Shown: positions 1 through 7,961, numbered from the stretch's first letter. The stretch: DNA of 18,996 bases from Halorhodospira sp. (GCA_007121755.1 SKJZ01000065.1:1-18996); one strand, 5' to 3'. Program-made: numbers and translations. The notes: a model not told the origin generated them from the sequence alone.

Positions 1-249
1 ACGGTGCAGGTGGAGGCGCTGGAACGGGAAGGGCGGTTGACGCGCCTCTCCGCGGTGATCTGGGTGGAGCGGGAAGCGCAGAAACCGATCGTTATCGGGC
101 GCGGTGGCAAACGGCTCAAACGGATCGGCCAAGAGGCCCGCGCCGAGATGGAGCGCCTCACCGGCGGCAAGGTCCACCTAGAATTGTGGGTGAAGGTGCG
201 CGAGGGTTGGACGGCGGATGAGCGGGCCGTGAGCGAGTTCGGGTATTGA
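1..249 (+). CDS. era: GTPase Era, C-terminal part (KH domain), 5' end outside window
   Basis: Only the last 82 codons are present; the frame is open at base 1, so the G domain lies upstream. The visible part matches the Era KH domain. It has the phrase VIGRGGKRLKRIG, whose GRGG is the RNA-binding GxxG loop, followed by the helix ending GQEARAEMERL and the strand VHLELWVKVREGW typical of the Era terminus. Era is an essential GTPase that binds the 3' end of 16S rRNA and assists 30S maturation at the inner face of the membrane. The stop codon TGA (247-249) overlaps the TTG start of recO (TTGA), so the two are translationally linked. The order era-recO-pdxJ-acpS is a well-known gammaproteobacterial arrangement, usually preceded by rnc; that part is not visible here. 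Confidence 0.93.
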   Translation, partial: TVQVEALEREGRLTRLSAVIWVEREAQKPIVIGRGGKRLKRIGQEARAEMERLTGGKVHLELWVKVREGWTADERAVSEFGY

Positions 250-959
250 CTGGAACATTGACGCCAGCATGGGTCCTCCATCGGCGGCCGTACCGGGACA
301 GCAGCGTCCTGGTGGAGCTTTTCACCGAGGGCCACGGGCGTTTGGGGGCGGTGGCCAGGGGAGTGGTGTCGCGCGGCTGGCAGCCGCTGTTGGAGCCGTT
401 TACGCCGCTGCTTACCGGGTGGAGCGGACGGGGCGAACTGAAGACGCTGACCACCGTGGATGCGGCCGGGGCGGCGCGGACACTGCGGGGAGAGGCGTTG
501 GCGTGCGGCTTCTACCTTGCCGAACTACTGTTGCGATTGACGCGCCGCGAGGACCCGCACCCGGATACGTGGTACGCCTACGGTGCGGCGTTGGAGGCCC
601 TCGATGCCGGCGGCGGCGAGGCGGAGATGCGCCGTTTCGAGGTCGTCTTGCTGCAGGAGGCCGGCTACGGGATGCAGCTTCGAGAGGACCGTTACGGGCA
701 GCCCATCGACCCGGGCCGGAGCTATTGCTACCGGGTCGAACAGGGGGCGGAAGCCGGCGGGGGCGCTGACGCTGACGAGGGCGGAGTGCCAGTGTGTGGA
801 GAGACGTTGCTGGCCCTGTCCAGCGGTGAACTGAATACCGAGATGCGCTTGCGGGAAGCGCGGCGGTTGATGCGCGTGGTGATGCACCATCACTTGGGCG
901 GGCGGCCACTGCGCAGCCGGGAACTGTTCAAGTCGTTTCGCGCCGCCGGACGGCGTTGA
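246..959 (+). CDS. recO: DNA repair protein RecO
   Basis: A 237-residue protein, the usual RecO length. The N-terminus (WVLHRRPYRDSSVLVELFT, then GHGRLGAVARGV) is the RecO OB-fold signature. RecO loads RecA on SSB-coated single-stranded DNA with RecR and anneals strands in the RecF pathway. The start is taken as TTG at 246, overlapping the era stop as TTGA; a second TTG at 258 is also possible, and no strong Shine-Dalgarno sequence separates them. The central part carries an insertion rich in Gly, Ala and acidic residues (GAEAGGGADADEGG, about residues 168-181) where some RecO proteins have a zinc-binding module. The four cysteines of such a module are not present here. Assignment is sure; the exact start is not. 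Confidence 0.93.
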   Translation: MTGTLTPAWVLHRRPYRDSSVLVELFTEGHGRLGAVARGVVSRGWQPLLEPFTPLLTGWSGRGELKTLTTVDAAGAARTLRGEALACGFYLAELLLRLTRREDPHPDTWYAYGAALEALDAGGGEAEMRRFEVVLLQEAGYGMQLREDRYGQPIDPGRSYCYRVEQGAEAGGGADADEGGVPVCGETLLALSSGELNTEMRLREARRLMRVVMHHHLGGRPLRSRELFKSFRAAGRR

Positions 960-972
960 AGGGGGTATTTTG

Positions 973-1716
973 ATGGGGTTGTACACGGAATCCATCGGGC
1001 TCGGCGTGAATATCGATCACGTGGCGACTCTGCGCCAGGCGCGGGGAACCCGCTATCCGGATATTCTCCACGCTGCGGCGGAGGCGGAGCGGGGCGGCGC
1101 CGACGCCATCACCGTACATCTGCGGGAAGACCGCCGGCACATTCAGGATCGTGATGTCGAGCTGTTGGTGGAACAGGTCCAGACCCGAATCAATCTGGAG
1201 ATGGCGGTCACCGACGAGATGGTGGAGATTGCCGCGCGGCTGCGGCCGGCTGACTGCTGCCTGGTCCCTGAACGCCGCGAGGAGTTGACCACCGAAGGGG
1301 GGCTGGACGTGTTGGCGGAGCCGGAGCGGATTGCCGACGCCTGCCGCCACCTCGCCCGCGCGGGCATCCGGGTGTCGCTCTTCGTCGATCCCGAGGTGCC
1401 TCAGCTGGAGGCGGCGGCCGGTTCCGGAGCCAGTGTGGTCGAACTCCATACCGGGGCGTACGCCAACGCCGCTACGCGGGAGGCGCGCGCCGAAGAGTTG
1501 GCCCGCCTAGCCAATGCGGTGGAAGCGGGGCAGGAGCTGGGTCTGCAGATCAACGCCGGCCACGGGCTGCACTACCACAACATTGAGGAGGTGGCAGCCC
1601 TACCCGGTATCGCCGAATTGAATATCGGCCACGCTATCGTGGCGCGCGCGCTGTTCGAGGGGCTGGCGCCGGCGGTGGCCGAGATGAAGCGGTTGATGCG
1701 CGCCGCCGCGGCATGA
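973..1716 (+). CDS. pdxJ: Pyridoxine 5'-phosphate synthase PdxJ
   Basis: A 247-residue TIM-barrel enzyme that condenses 3-amino-2-oxopropyl phosphate with 1-deoxyxylulose 5-phosphate to pyridoxine 5'-phosphate, the last ring-forming step of the DXP-dependent PLP pathway. Recognisable blocks are GVNIDHVATLRQARGTRYPD (residues 11-30), VHLREDRRHI with catalytic-type His49 and Arg51, NLEMAVT with Glu76 (equivalent to E. coli Glu72), and INAGHGLHYHN with the late catalytic His. I prefer ATG at 973 over the TTG three bases upstream because a G-rich ribosome-binding stretch (about 958-964) sits at suitable distance. The 3' end overlaps acpS by ATGA (1713-1716). PdxJ and AcpS are adjacent in many proteobacteria. 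Confidence 0.96.
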   Translation: MGLYTESIGLGVNIDHVATLRQARGTRYPDILHAAAEAERGGADAITVHLREDRRHIQDRDVELLVEQVQTRINLEMAVTDEMVEIAARLRPADCCLVPERREELTTEGGLDVLAEPERIADACRHLARAGIRVSLFVDPEVPQLEAAAGSGASVVELHTGAYANAATREARAEELARLANAVEAGQELGLQINAGHGLHYHNIEEVAALPGIAELNIGHAIVARALFEGLAPAVAEMKRLMRAAAA

Positions 1717-2111
1717 TTGCCGGCATCGGCACCGATATCGTCTCCGTGGAGCGGGTGGCCGCCGCCCTTGAGCGGCACGGCGCGCGGTTCGCGGAACGGG
1801 TACTCACTGAGGGGGAGTTGGCGGGCTTCCAGCGCGCCAATGCAGGACCGGGTTTTCTGGCGCGCCGGTTCGCCGCCAAGGAGGCGGCGGTCAAGGCCCT
1901 CGGTACCGGCGTCGCGTGCGGCATCGGGCTCCGGGATCTCGAGGTCCTTCACGACGCCCGCGGTCGGCCGTTACTCGAGTTCCACGGTGCGGCGCGCAGC
2001 CGCGCGGCGTCGCTGAACGTCGTCGAACGGCACTTGAGCATCAGCGACGAGCGCGGTTATGCGGTAGCTTTTGTGGTTCTGGTTTCCGGCGAGGGGGGAG
2101 GAGACCCATGA
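1713..2111 (+). CDS. acpS: Holo-[acyl-carrier-protein] synthase AcpS
   Basis: A 132-residue phosphopantetheinyl transferase that moves 4'-phosphopantetheine from CoA to the serine of apo-ACP, enabling fatty-acid synthesis. The first metal-binding motif GIGTDIVSVERV supplies Asp8; the second, RRFAAKEAAVKALGTG, supplies the conserved Glu of the FAAKEA box. The end (LSISDERGYAVAFVVL) matches the usual LSISHD...YA.A.V strand. Length is near the family norm (about 126). The ATG overlaps the pdxJ stop (ATGA) with no separate Shine-Dalgarno sequence, which suggests translational coupling. The stop overlaps the next ATG in the same way (2108-2111). Confidence 0.96.
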   Translation: MIAGIGTDIVSVERVAAALERHGARFAERVLTEGELAGFQRANAGPGFLARRFAAKEAAVKALGTGVACGIGLRDLEVLHDARGRPLLEFHGAARSRAASLNVVERHLSISDERGYAVAFVVLVSGEGGGDP

Positions 2112-2884
2112 ACGTGCTCGCCTTCGATATCGAGACGATCCCCGATCTGGTCGGGGGGCGGCGGGTCTTCGGTCTGGACGGCCTCTGGGACGACGACACG
2201 GCGCGGGCGATGGCAGCCCGGCGGCGGCAGGAGACCGGCGGCTCGGAGTTCATGCGCCTGCATCTGCACCGCGTGGTCGCGATCTCGCTCGCCGGTACAG
2301 TGGAGGGGCGTTTTCGCGTCTGGTCGCTGGGGGAGGCGAGCGACGACGAGGCCACCCTGTTGAAGCGCTTCTTCGAGGGCGTGGATCGCTATACGCCGGT
2401 CCTCGTCTCCTGGAACGGCGGCGGATTCGACCTTCCGGTCCTGCACCATAGGGCGCTGATCCACGGTGTCTCGGCGCCCCGTTATTGGGAGAGCGGGTCC
2501 GGCGACGCCTCATTCCGCTTCAACAACTACACCAACCGTTTTCACGAGCGCCACACCGACCTGATGGACGTGCTCTCGGGTTTTCAGTTGCGCGGCGCCG
2601 CGCCATTGGACGAGATCGCGACGCTGTGCGGCTTGCCGGGAAAGATGGGGATGAGCGGCGCCATGGTGGCTGACGCTGTGGCCCGAGGTGAGCTGGAGGA
2701 GGTGCGTAACTACTGTGAGACGGACGCCTTGAACACGTACCTGCTCTACCTGCGCTTTCAACTTCTGCGTGGCCACCTCGACGATACCGGATACGAGACC
2801 GAGTGCCGGCGCGTGGCCGACGCGCTGGAGGGAAGCGACCGCCACCATCTGGGCCGTTTCTTGGAGGCGTGGCGTGGGGCGTAG
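2108..2884 (+). CDS. Predicted 3'-5' exonuclease, PolB-exo2 (DEDDy) family
   Basis: A 258-residue protein of the stand-alone exonuclease family related to the proofreading domain of family-B DNA polymerases. Motif Exo I is FDIETIPD (Asp7, Glu9). Exo II is SWNGGGFDLPVL (Asp108). Exo III is NYCETDALNTYLLY, where Tyr202 and Asp206 form the Y-x3-D of the DEDDy type. All four acidic metal ligands are therefore present and activity is expected. The frame stays open about 190 nt upstream, but ATG at 2108 is chosen because the core starts there, a strong GGGGGGAGGAG ribosome-binding stretch precedes it, and it overlaps the acpS stop as ATGA. Substrate (DNA or RNA) cannot be read from sequence. Its place with recO and rlmD hints at nucleic-acid maintenance. 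Confidence 0.88.
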   Translation: MNVLAFDIETIPDLVGGRRVFGLDGLWDDDTARAMAARRRQETGGSEFMRLHLHRVVAISLAGTVEGRFRVWSLGEASDDEATLLKRFFEGVDRYTPVLVSWNGGGFDLPVLHHRALIHGVSAPRYWESGSGDASFRFNNYTNRFHERHTDLMDVLSGFQLRGAAPLDEIATLCGLPGKMGMSGAMVADAVARGELEEVRNYCETDALNTYLLYLRFQLLRGHLDDTGYETECRRVADALEGSDRHHLGRFLEAWRGA

Positions 2885-4193
2885 ACGCAGGCGGCTTCCC
2901 GCCGAGCCGGTGGAGGCGTTGATTACCGGGATCTCCCACGAGGGGCGGGGTATCGCCCACCACAACGAGCGTACCGTCTTCGTCGACTTCGCCCTGCCTG
3001 GAGAGCGGGTCCTGTTTCGCTACACCAAGCTACGCCGGGCGAGGGCGGAGGGGACCGTGGAGGCGGTGCTGGAGCCGGCCGTGGAGCGTATTGAGCCGCA
3101 GTGCCCCCACTTTGGCGTCTGCGGCGGCTGCGCACTGCAACACCTCTCGCCGGAAGACCAAATCGCCCACAAGGAGCGGACCGTCTTCGAACTGGTCGAG
3201 CGTATCGGTCGTACGGAGCCGGAGCGGCGCTTGCCGCCGTTGACCGGGCCGGTCTGGGGATACCGCCGGAAGGCGCGGCTGGGCTGCAAGCGGGTGGCCA
3301 AGAAGGGTGGGGTGTTGGTCGGCTTTCGCGAGAAGCACAGTCCATTGATCGCGCCGCTGGACCGGTGTCTCACCCTCGATCCACGGGTAGGGGAAAGGCT
3401 GGAGGACTTGGCCGCGCTGATCCAGGGGTTGTCGATCCCGGACCGGATTCCCCAGATCGAAGTGGCTTGCGGCGACGACCGGGCGGCCGTGGTCTTCCGC
3501 CATCTCGATCCGCTTACCAGCAACGATGCCGCCGCCCTGGACGCCTTCGGGCGGGAACACGGGCTACTTATTCTCCTGCAGCCCGGAGACGAATCGACCG
3601 TGGCGCCGGTGGCTCCCGGCCACGACGTTCCGCTGACCTACCGTCTGCCGGAGTTCGACGTCGAGATCGCCTTTCGTCCCACCGATTTCACCCAAGTGAA
3701 CGCCGAAGTGAACCGGCGCATGGTCGGGCAGGCGGTGGAGTGGTTGGAGCCGGCACCCGGCCACAAGATCCTGGAACTCTTCTGCGGCCTCGGCAATTTC
3801 TCGCTGCCGTTGGCGCGGGCGGGAGCGGAGGTCACCGGCCTGGAGGGCGAGGAGGGGTTGGTCGCCCGCGCCCGGCTCAATGCCGCCGCGAACGGCCTCG
3901 AGGCGCGGTTCGAGGCGGCCGATCTGGCACGCAGCGGCGCGTGGCCCGTGCCCGCCGCTCCCTACGACGCGGTGCTTCTCGATCCCCCGCGCACTGGTGC
4001 CGCCGAAACGCTGGATACGGTGGCCCGGTCGGGCGCCTCGCGGGTGGTCTACTGCTCCTGCGGGCCGGCCACGCTGGCACGGGACGCCGGCACCCTGGTC
4101 CACGATCACGGCTTCCGCCTGACCGCTTTGGGCGTGATGGACATGTTCCCGCACACTGCGCATGTGGAGAGTTTCGCGGTCTTCGACCGATAG
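2874..4193 (+). CDS. rlmD: 23S rRNA (uracil-1939-C5)-methyltransferase RlmD
   Basis: A 439-residue SAM-dependent RNA m5U methyltransferase (E. coli RlmD is 433). The N-terminal TRAM/OB domain spans about residues 8-66. Next come the Fe-S cluster cysteines Cys77, Cys83 and Cys86 (C-x5-C-x2-C in CPHFGVCGGC), with the fourth probably in PLDRCLTLD. The SAM site is ILELFCGLGNFSLPLA, followed by LLDPPRTGA. The catalytic nucleophile is the second Cys of YCSCGPATLARD, and the general base Glu lies in HTAHVESF. The start is GTG at 2874: GGAGG (2863-2867) lies six bases upstream, whereas the open frame from 2769 adds unrelated residues. It overlaps the exonuclease gene by 11 nt, so its ribosome-binding site is inside that gene. 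Confidence 0.95.
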   Translation: MGRRRRRLPAEPVEALITGISHEGRGIAHHNERTVFVDFALPGERVLFRYTKLRRARAEGTVEAVLEPAVERIEPQCPHFGVCGGCALQHLSPEDQIAHKERTVFELVERIGRTEPERRLPPLTGPVWGYRRKARLGCKRVAKKGGVLVGFREKHSPLIAPLDRCLTLDPRVGERLEDLAALIQGLSIPDRIPQIEVACGDDRAAVVFRHLDPLTSNDAAALDAFGREHGLLILLQPGDESTVAPVAPGHDVPLTYRLPEFDVEIAFRPTDFTQVNAEVNRRMVGQAVEWLEPAPGHKILELFCGLGNFSLPLARAGAEVTGLEGEEGLVARARLNAAANGLEARFEAADLARSGAWPVPAAPYDAVLLDPPRTGAAETLDTVARSGASRVVYCSCGPATLARDAGTLVHDHGFRLTALGVMDMFPHTAHVESFAVFDR

Positions 4194-4195
4194 CC

Positions 4196-4229
4196 GCCTC
4201 GCGGGGATGGGGCCCGCGGCCGGCGAGGC
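4196..4229 (+). terminator. Possible hairpin after rlmD
   Basis: GCCTCGC (4196-4202) and GCGAGGC (4223-4229) form a 7-bp perfect inverted repeat directly after the rlmD stop. An alternative inner pairing CGCGGG/CCCGCG is also possible. No run of T follows, so it is not a textbook intrinsic terminator. It may slow RNA decay or partly end transcription before the Nudix gene. Confidence 0.3.
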
Positions 4230-4253
4230 CGAACGGAAATTGGAGACGACATC

Positions 4254-4886
4254 ATGACCCACCGCTATAAGATCCACTCCCGTGAACGCTGCCACGACGG
4301 CTTCCTCCGCCTCGACCGCTTCCAGGTCAGCCACGCGCTCTATGCGGGCGGCATGTCACCGGTCCTGACGCGGGAGTGCCTGTTACGAGGAGTGGCGGTG
4401 GGCGTGCTGCCGTACGACCCGGACCGCGATCAGGTGCTACTGGTGGAGCAGTTCCGGATCGGCGCGGTGGAGGATGCGCGCGGGGCGTGGATACTGGAGA
4501 CGATCGCCGGACTGGCCGAGGCCGGGGAGGATCCGGTCGATGTCGCCCGCCGCGAATCCCAAGAGGAGGCCGGTGTCGAGTTGGGCGAGATGGAGTTGGT
4601 CGCCGACTACCTGCCCAGCCCTGGCGCCTGCACCGAAAGGGCGTTGCTCTATTGCGCCCGTTTTGACAGCGACGGCGCCGGCGGGATCTACGGTCTGGAT
4701 GAAGAGCACGAGGATATCCGCGCCGAGGTCTACTCTGCCGAAGAGGCGATCGGGATGGCCGCCGACCGCGTCATCCGCTCCGCGATGCCGGTGATCGCCC
4801 TCCAGTGGCTCGCCCTGAACCGCCGCCGCTTGCGCGAGGCCTGGACCGACGGCAGCTGGCAGGAAGCCCTTTGGGAGAATGACTGA
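4254..4886 (+). CDS. nudF: ADP-ribose pyrophosphatase, NudF-type Nudix hydrolase
   Basis: A 210-residue protein (E. coli NudF is 209). The Nudix box is complete: Gly86-x5-Glu92-x7-Arg100-Glu101-Ser-Gln-Glu104-Glu105-Ala-Gly107-Val, with Ser in the usual hydrophobic slot before QEE. The flanking phrases LRGVAVGVLPYDP, VLLVEQFRIGA, WILETIAGLAE and DYLPSPGACTERALLY are typical of the ADP-ribose pyrophosphatase subgroup, including the Pro-Ser-Pro-Gly substrate-selectivity segment about 16 residues after the box. The enzyme hydrolyses ADP-ribose to AMP and ribose 5-phosphate. ATG 4254 is preceded by GGAG (4242-4245). It converges on purB across a palindromic repeat. Confidence 0.92.
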   Translation: MTHRYKIHSRERCHDGFLRLDRFQVSHALYAGGMSPVLTRECLLRGVAVGVLPYDPDRDQVLLVEQFRIGAVEDARGAWILETIAGLAEAGEDPVDVARRESQEEAGVELGEMELVADYLPSPGACTERALLYCARFDSDGAGGIYGLDEEHEDIRAEVYSAEEAIGMAADRVIRSAMPVIALQWLALNRRRLREAWTDGSWQEALWEND

Positions 4887-4898
4887 GCGATACGGATT

Positions 4899-4993
4899 AA
4901 CCCGTTATTGCGAGCGTAGCGAAGCAATCTCCATGGGTTGACGCCCAAGTGCTGGAGATTGCTTCGTCGCCCCGCTCCTCGCAATGACGGGTT
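4899..4993. repeat. Near-palindromic interspersed-type repeat between nudF and purB
   Basis: The left arm (4899-4933) begins AACCCGTTATTGCGAG and ends GAAGCAATCTCCA. The right arm (4953-4993), read as reverse complement, begins AACCCGTCATTGCGAG and ends GAAGCAATCTCCA. The arms agree apart from one substitution and a small indel/divergent block in the middle (CGTAGC against GAGCGGGGCGAC). The spacer is 19 bp. The core phrase ATTGCGAG...GCGAAGCAATCTC is, from memory, found as a dispersed palindromic repeat in many proteobacterial genomes. The transcript would fold to a long hairpin on either strand and could end or stabilise both convergent mRNAs. Confidence 0.85.
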
Positions 4994-5008
4994 GCGTCGT
5001 CCCGCCGC

Positions 5009-6376
5009 CTAGATACGATGGGCCTGATCGGCCGCGTTGCCGGTGTATGCGGCGGGAGTCAGGGAGCGTAACCGCGTCTTCGCCTCTTCCGGCAGATCGA
5101 GGCCGTCGATGAAGGCCCGGACTGTCGCTTCGTCCATCTCCTTACCGCGGGTCAACTCCTTCAACTGCTCGTAGGGGTTGCTCACGCCGTGGCGGCGCAT
5201 CACCGTCTGGATCGCCTCGGCCAGTACCTCCCACGCGCCGTCCAGGTCACCGCCCAGGCGCGCCGGATTGGCCTCCAGCTTGCCGATCCCTTTTTCCGCC
5301 GATTTCAATGCGACCAAAGTGTGCCCGACGCCGAGACTGACCGTGCGCAGCGCCGTCGAGTCGGTAAGATCGCGCTGCCAGCGGGAGACCGGCAGCTTGC
5401 GCGCCAAATGGTCCAGCAGCGCGTTGGCGACGCCGAGATTGCCTTCGGCGTTTTCGAAGTCGATCGGGTTGACCTTGTGGGGCATGGTCGAGGAGCCGAT
5501 CTCCCCGGCCACCGTGCGCTGCTTGAAGTAGCCCAACGAGATATAACCCCATACGTCCCGGCAGAAGTCGATGAGGATAGTGTTGAGGCGCGCCGTGGCG
5601 TCAAAGAGTTCAGCGATCCAGTCGTGGGGCTCGATTTGGGTGGTGTAAAGGCTCCACTCCAGGCCGAGCTCTTCGACACAGCCGCAGGCCAACCGGGTCC
5701 AGTCGACCTCCGGATAGGCCGCCAAATGGGCGTTGAAATTGCCAACCGCGCCGTTGATCTTACCGAGGATCACGATATCAGCCACCGCTTGGCGCTGGCG
5801 TTGCAGCCGGTGGACGAAGTTGGCGATCTCCTTGCCGAGCGTGGTCGGCGACGCTGTCTGACCGTGGGTCCGCGACAGCATCGGTTGCTCCGCGTGGCGG
5901 TGAGCCAACTCGCGCAGCGAGGCGATCAATGCGTCGATTCGGGGGAGCAGGACCTCGTCCCGGCTGCGCTTGAGCATCGCCGCCCAGGCCAGATTGTTGA
6001 TGTCCTCGGACGTGCAGGAGAAGTGGACGAACTCGCTGCACGCGGCCAGTTCCGGGTGTTCGGCCAAACGCTCCTTGAGGTAGTACTCGACTGCCTTGAC
6101 GTCGTGGTTGGTAGTCGCTTCCAGCGCCTTGACGCGGCCCGCCTGCTGCACATCGAAGTCGTTGACGACGACTTCCAGAAAGTCCTGCGCCGAAGCGGAG
6201 AAGGGTTCCAACTCAGTGATGGCGGGCTCGGCCGCTAGTGCTTGGAGCCAGCGGACTTCAACTAAGACACGGTGCCGAATCAGTCCATACTCACTGAGCA
6301 GGGGACGGAGTTCGTCGGTCTTGTCGGCGTAGCGGCCGTCTATGGGAGACAGAGCGGTCAAAGCGGAGAGCTGCAC
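5009..6376 (-). CDS. purB: Adenylosuccinate lyase PurB
   Basis: A 455-residue fumarase/aspartase-superfamily enzyme that releases fumarate from SAICAR and from adenylosuccinate, acting twice in purine synthesis. LSALTALSPIDGRYADK at the N-terminus, LSRTHGQTASPTTLGKE with the catalytic His, and the signature SSTMPHKVNPIDFENAEGN (Ser295, Ser296, Met298) identify it. The reading frame is open to 6415, with ATG codons at 6415 and 6394 that lack Shine-Dalgarno sequences. I choose GTG at 6376 because GAGG lies six bases upstream (plus-strand CCTC 6383-6386) and the protein then begins exactly where E. coli PurB does (456 residues). The gene is divergent from fumC, another fumarate-handling member of the same superfamily. 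Confidence 0.95.
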   Translation of the reverse strand: MQLSALTALSPIDGRYADKTDELRPLLSEYGLIRHRVLVEVRWLQALAAEPAITELEPFSASAQDFLEVVVNDFDVQQAGRVKALEATTNHDVKAVEYYLKERLAEHPELAACSEFVHFSCTSEDINNLAWAAMLKRSRDEVLLPRIDALIASLRELAHRHAEQPMLSRTHGQTASPTTLGKEIANFVHRLQRQRQAVADIVILGKINGAVGNFNAHLAAYPEVDWTRLACGCVEELGLEWSLYTTQIEPHDWIAELFDATARLNTILIDFCRDVWGYISLGYFKQRTVAGEIGSSTMPHKVNPIDFENAEGNLGVANALLDHLARKLPVSRWQRDLTDSTALRTVSLGVGHTLVALKSAEKGIGKLEANPARLGGDLDGAWEVLAEAIQTVMRRHGVSNPYEQLKELTRGKEMDEATVRAFIDGLDLPEEAKTRLRSLTPAAYTGNAADQAHRI

Positions 6377-6406
6377 GGTCGACCTCGATTTCATGGACGG
6401 GTGGCT

Positions 6407-6412
6407 ATTGTA
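6407..6412 (-). promoter_or_regulatory. Possible -10 box for purB
   Basis: On the minus strand TACAAT lies about 30 nt upstream of the purB GTG. It is one mismatch from the consensus TATAAT. No good -35 hexamer is seen 17 bp upstream, so this is a weak proposal. Confidence 0.3.
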
Positions 6413-6556
6413 CAAAATCGGTACCGGCTTGGTGGCGGTTGGCCCTGCGCGGCGTGGCGGAGTACGCCCGTTTCACGCTATGGTAGCGATCCGAAAAGTT
6501 TATCGACCGCATGGCGAGCACCGCCGCCATGCATAGACCAACGGGAGTGAACCGGT

Positions 6557-7945
6557 ATGGCCGAAGGCGAGTATCGTATCGAGCGCGATAGCATGGGCGA
6601 GCTTCGTGTGCCCGCGTCAGCCCTCTACGGCGTGCAAACACAGCGGGCGGTGGATAACTTTCCGGTGAGTGGGCTCGGTATGCCGCGGCCCTTCATTCGG
6701 GCGCTGGGGTTGATCAAGGCCGCCTGTGCTCGCGCCAACCAGGAGTTGGCCGGACTGGACCCCGCCATCGCCGGGGCCATTGCAGCGGCGGCGGAAGAAG
6801 TGGCGCGGGGCGATCACGATAGCCACTTCCCGGTCGACGTCTTTCAGACCGGCTCCGGCACTTCCAGCAACATGAACGCGAACGAGGTCATCGCCCGGTT
6901 GGCCTCGGAGCGGGCCGGGCAGACCGTCCATCCCAACGATCACGTCAACATGGGGCAGAGTTCCAACGATGTCGTTCCCACCGCCATCCACGTCAGCGCC
7001 GCGTTGGAGGTTCACGAGCGGCTGTTGCCGGCCTTGCGCGCTCTGGCGGAGAGCATCGAGAACCGCGCCGACGAACTGGCCGGGGTGACCAAGACCGGCC
7101 GGACCCACCTGATGGACGCGATGCCGGTCACGCTCGGCCAGGAGTTGTCCGGGTGGGCGGCCCAGGTGCGCAACGGTATCGCCCGCCTGGAGTCCACCCA
7201 GCCGAGGTTGCACGCCCTGGCCCAGGGCGGTACTGCGGTCGGTACCGGGATCAATGCCGACCGCGGGTTGGGCGAGAAGGTCTGCCGCTTGCTCCAGAAG
7301 GAGACCGGCATCGCCTTCACGCCGGCGGCCAATCGTTTCGAAGCCCTCTCCAGCCAGGATGCCGCGGTGGAGCTGTCCGGCCAGATGCGTACAGTGGCGG
7401 TATCGTTGATGAAGATCGCCAACGACCTGCGCTGGATGAACAGCGGTCCCTTGGCAGGCCTGGGCGAGATCGCCCTACCGGCGTTGCAGCCCGGCAGCAG
7501 CATTATGCCCGGCAAGGTCAATCCGGTGATCCCCGAGTCGGTGGCGATGGTCTGCGCCCAGGTTATCGGCAACGATGCCACTGTGACCGTGGCGGGCCAG
7601 TCCGGCAACTTCCAACTCAACGTAATGCTCCCAGTGGTGGCCTATAACGTGTTGCAGAGCGCCGGCTTGCTAGCCAATGCTGCGGAGATCCTGGGAGAGA
7701 AGGCGGTTGCCGGATTCACCGTGAACGAGGATCGGCTCCGCGAGGCGTTGGATCTCAATCCGATCCTGGTTACGGCCCTCAATGCGGTCATCGGCTATGA
7801 ACAGGGCGCGAAGGTCGCCAAAACGGCTTACCAGGAGGGGCGTCCCGTCAAGGATGTGGCCCGGGAGATGACGGATCTCACGGAGGAGGATCTGAACCGC
7901 CTGCTCGATCCGAAGGATCTGACGGAGGGCGGCATACGCCGCTGA
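6557..7945 (+). CDS. fumC: Class II (Fe-independent) fumarate hydratase FumC
   Basis: A 462-residue fumarase that interconverts fumarate and L-malate in the citric-acid cycle without an iron-sulfur cluster. Seen directly: LYGVQTQRAVDNFPVSG near the N-terminus, FQTGSGTSSNMNANEV, HVNMGQSSNDVVPTA, KTGRTHLMDAMPVTLGQE with the catalytic His, and the signature GSSIMPGKVNPVIPE (Gly313, Ser314, Ser315, Lys320). The TGSGTSSNMN and GQSSND blocks separate it from aspartase and argininosuccinate lyase and fit FumC. ATG 6557 is preceded by GGGAG (6543-6547). Class II fumarases are typically used when oxidative or iron stress disables Fe-S fumarases. It ends just before a nested inverted repeat shared with the convergent gene. 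Confidence 0.95.
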   Translation: MAEGEYRIERDSMGELRVPASALYGVQTQRAVDNFPVSGLGMPRPFIRALGLIKAACARANQELAGLDPAIAGAIAAAAEEVARGDHDSHFPVDVFQTGSGTSSNMNANEVIARLASERAGQTVHPNDHVNMGQSSNDVVPTAIHVSAALEVHERLLPALRALAESIENRADELAGVTKTGRTHLMDAMPVTLGQELSGWAAQVRNGIARLESTQPRLHALAQGGTAVGTGINADRGLGEKVCRLLQKETGIAFTPAANRFEALSSQDAAVELSGQMRTVAVSLMKIANDLRWMNSGPLAGLGEIALPALQPGSSIMPGKVNPVIPESVAMVCAQVIGNDATVTVAGQSGNFQLNVMLPVVAYNVLQSAGLLANAAEILGEKAVAGFTVNEDRLREALDLNPILVTALNAVIGYEQGAKVAKTAYQEGRPVKDVAREMTDLTEEDLNRLLDPKDLTEGGIRR

Positions 7946-7961
7946 CGGTATCTATGGCGCC

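Noticed and set aside
3101..4270. 389-codon plus-strand frame inside rlmD
   Set aside because: Out-of-frame shadow, rich in Arg, Gly and Pro without any domain; rlmD in the other frame has all catalytic motifs.
5189..6238. 349-codon plus-strand frame inside purB
   Set aside because: Antisense shadow of a GC-rich gene. It has no recognisable domain, while the opposite strand encodes complete adenylosuccinate lyase.
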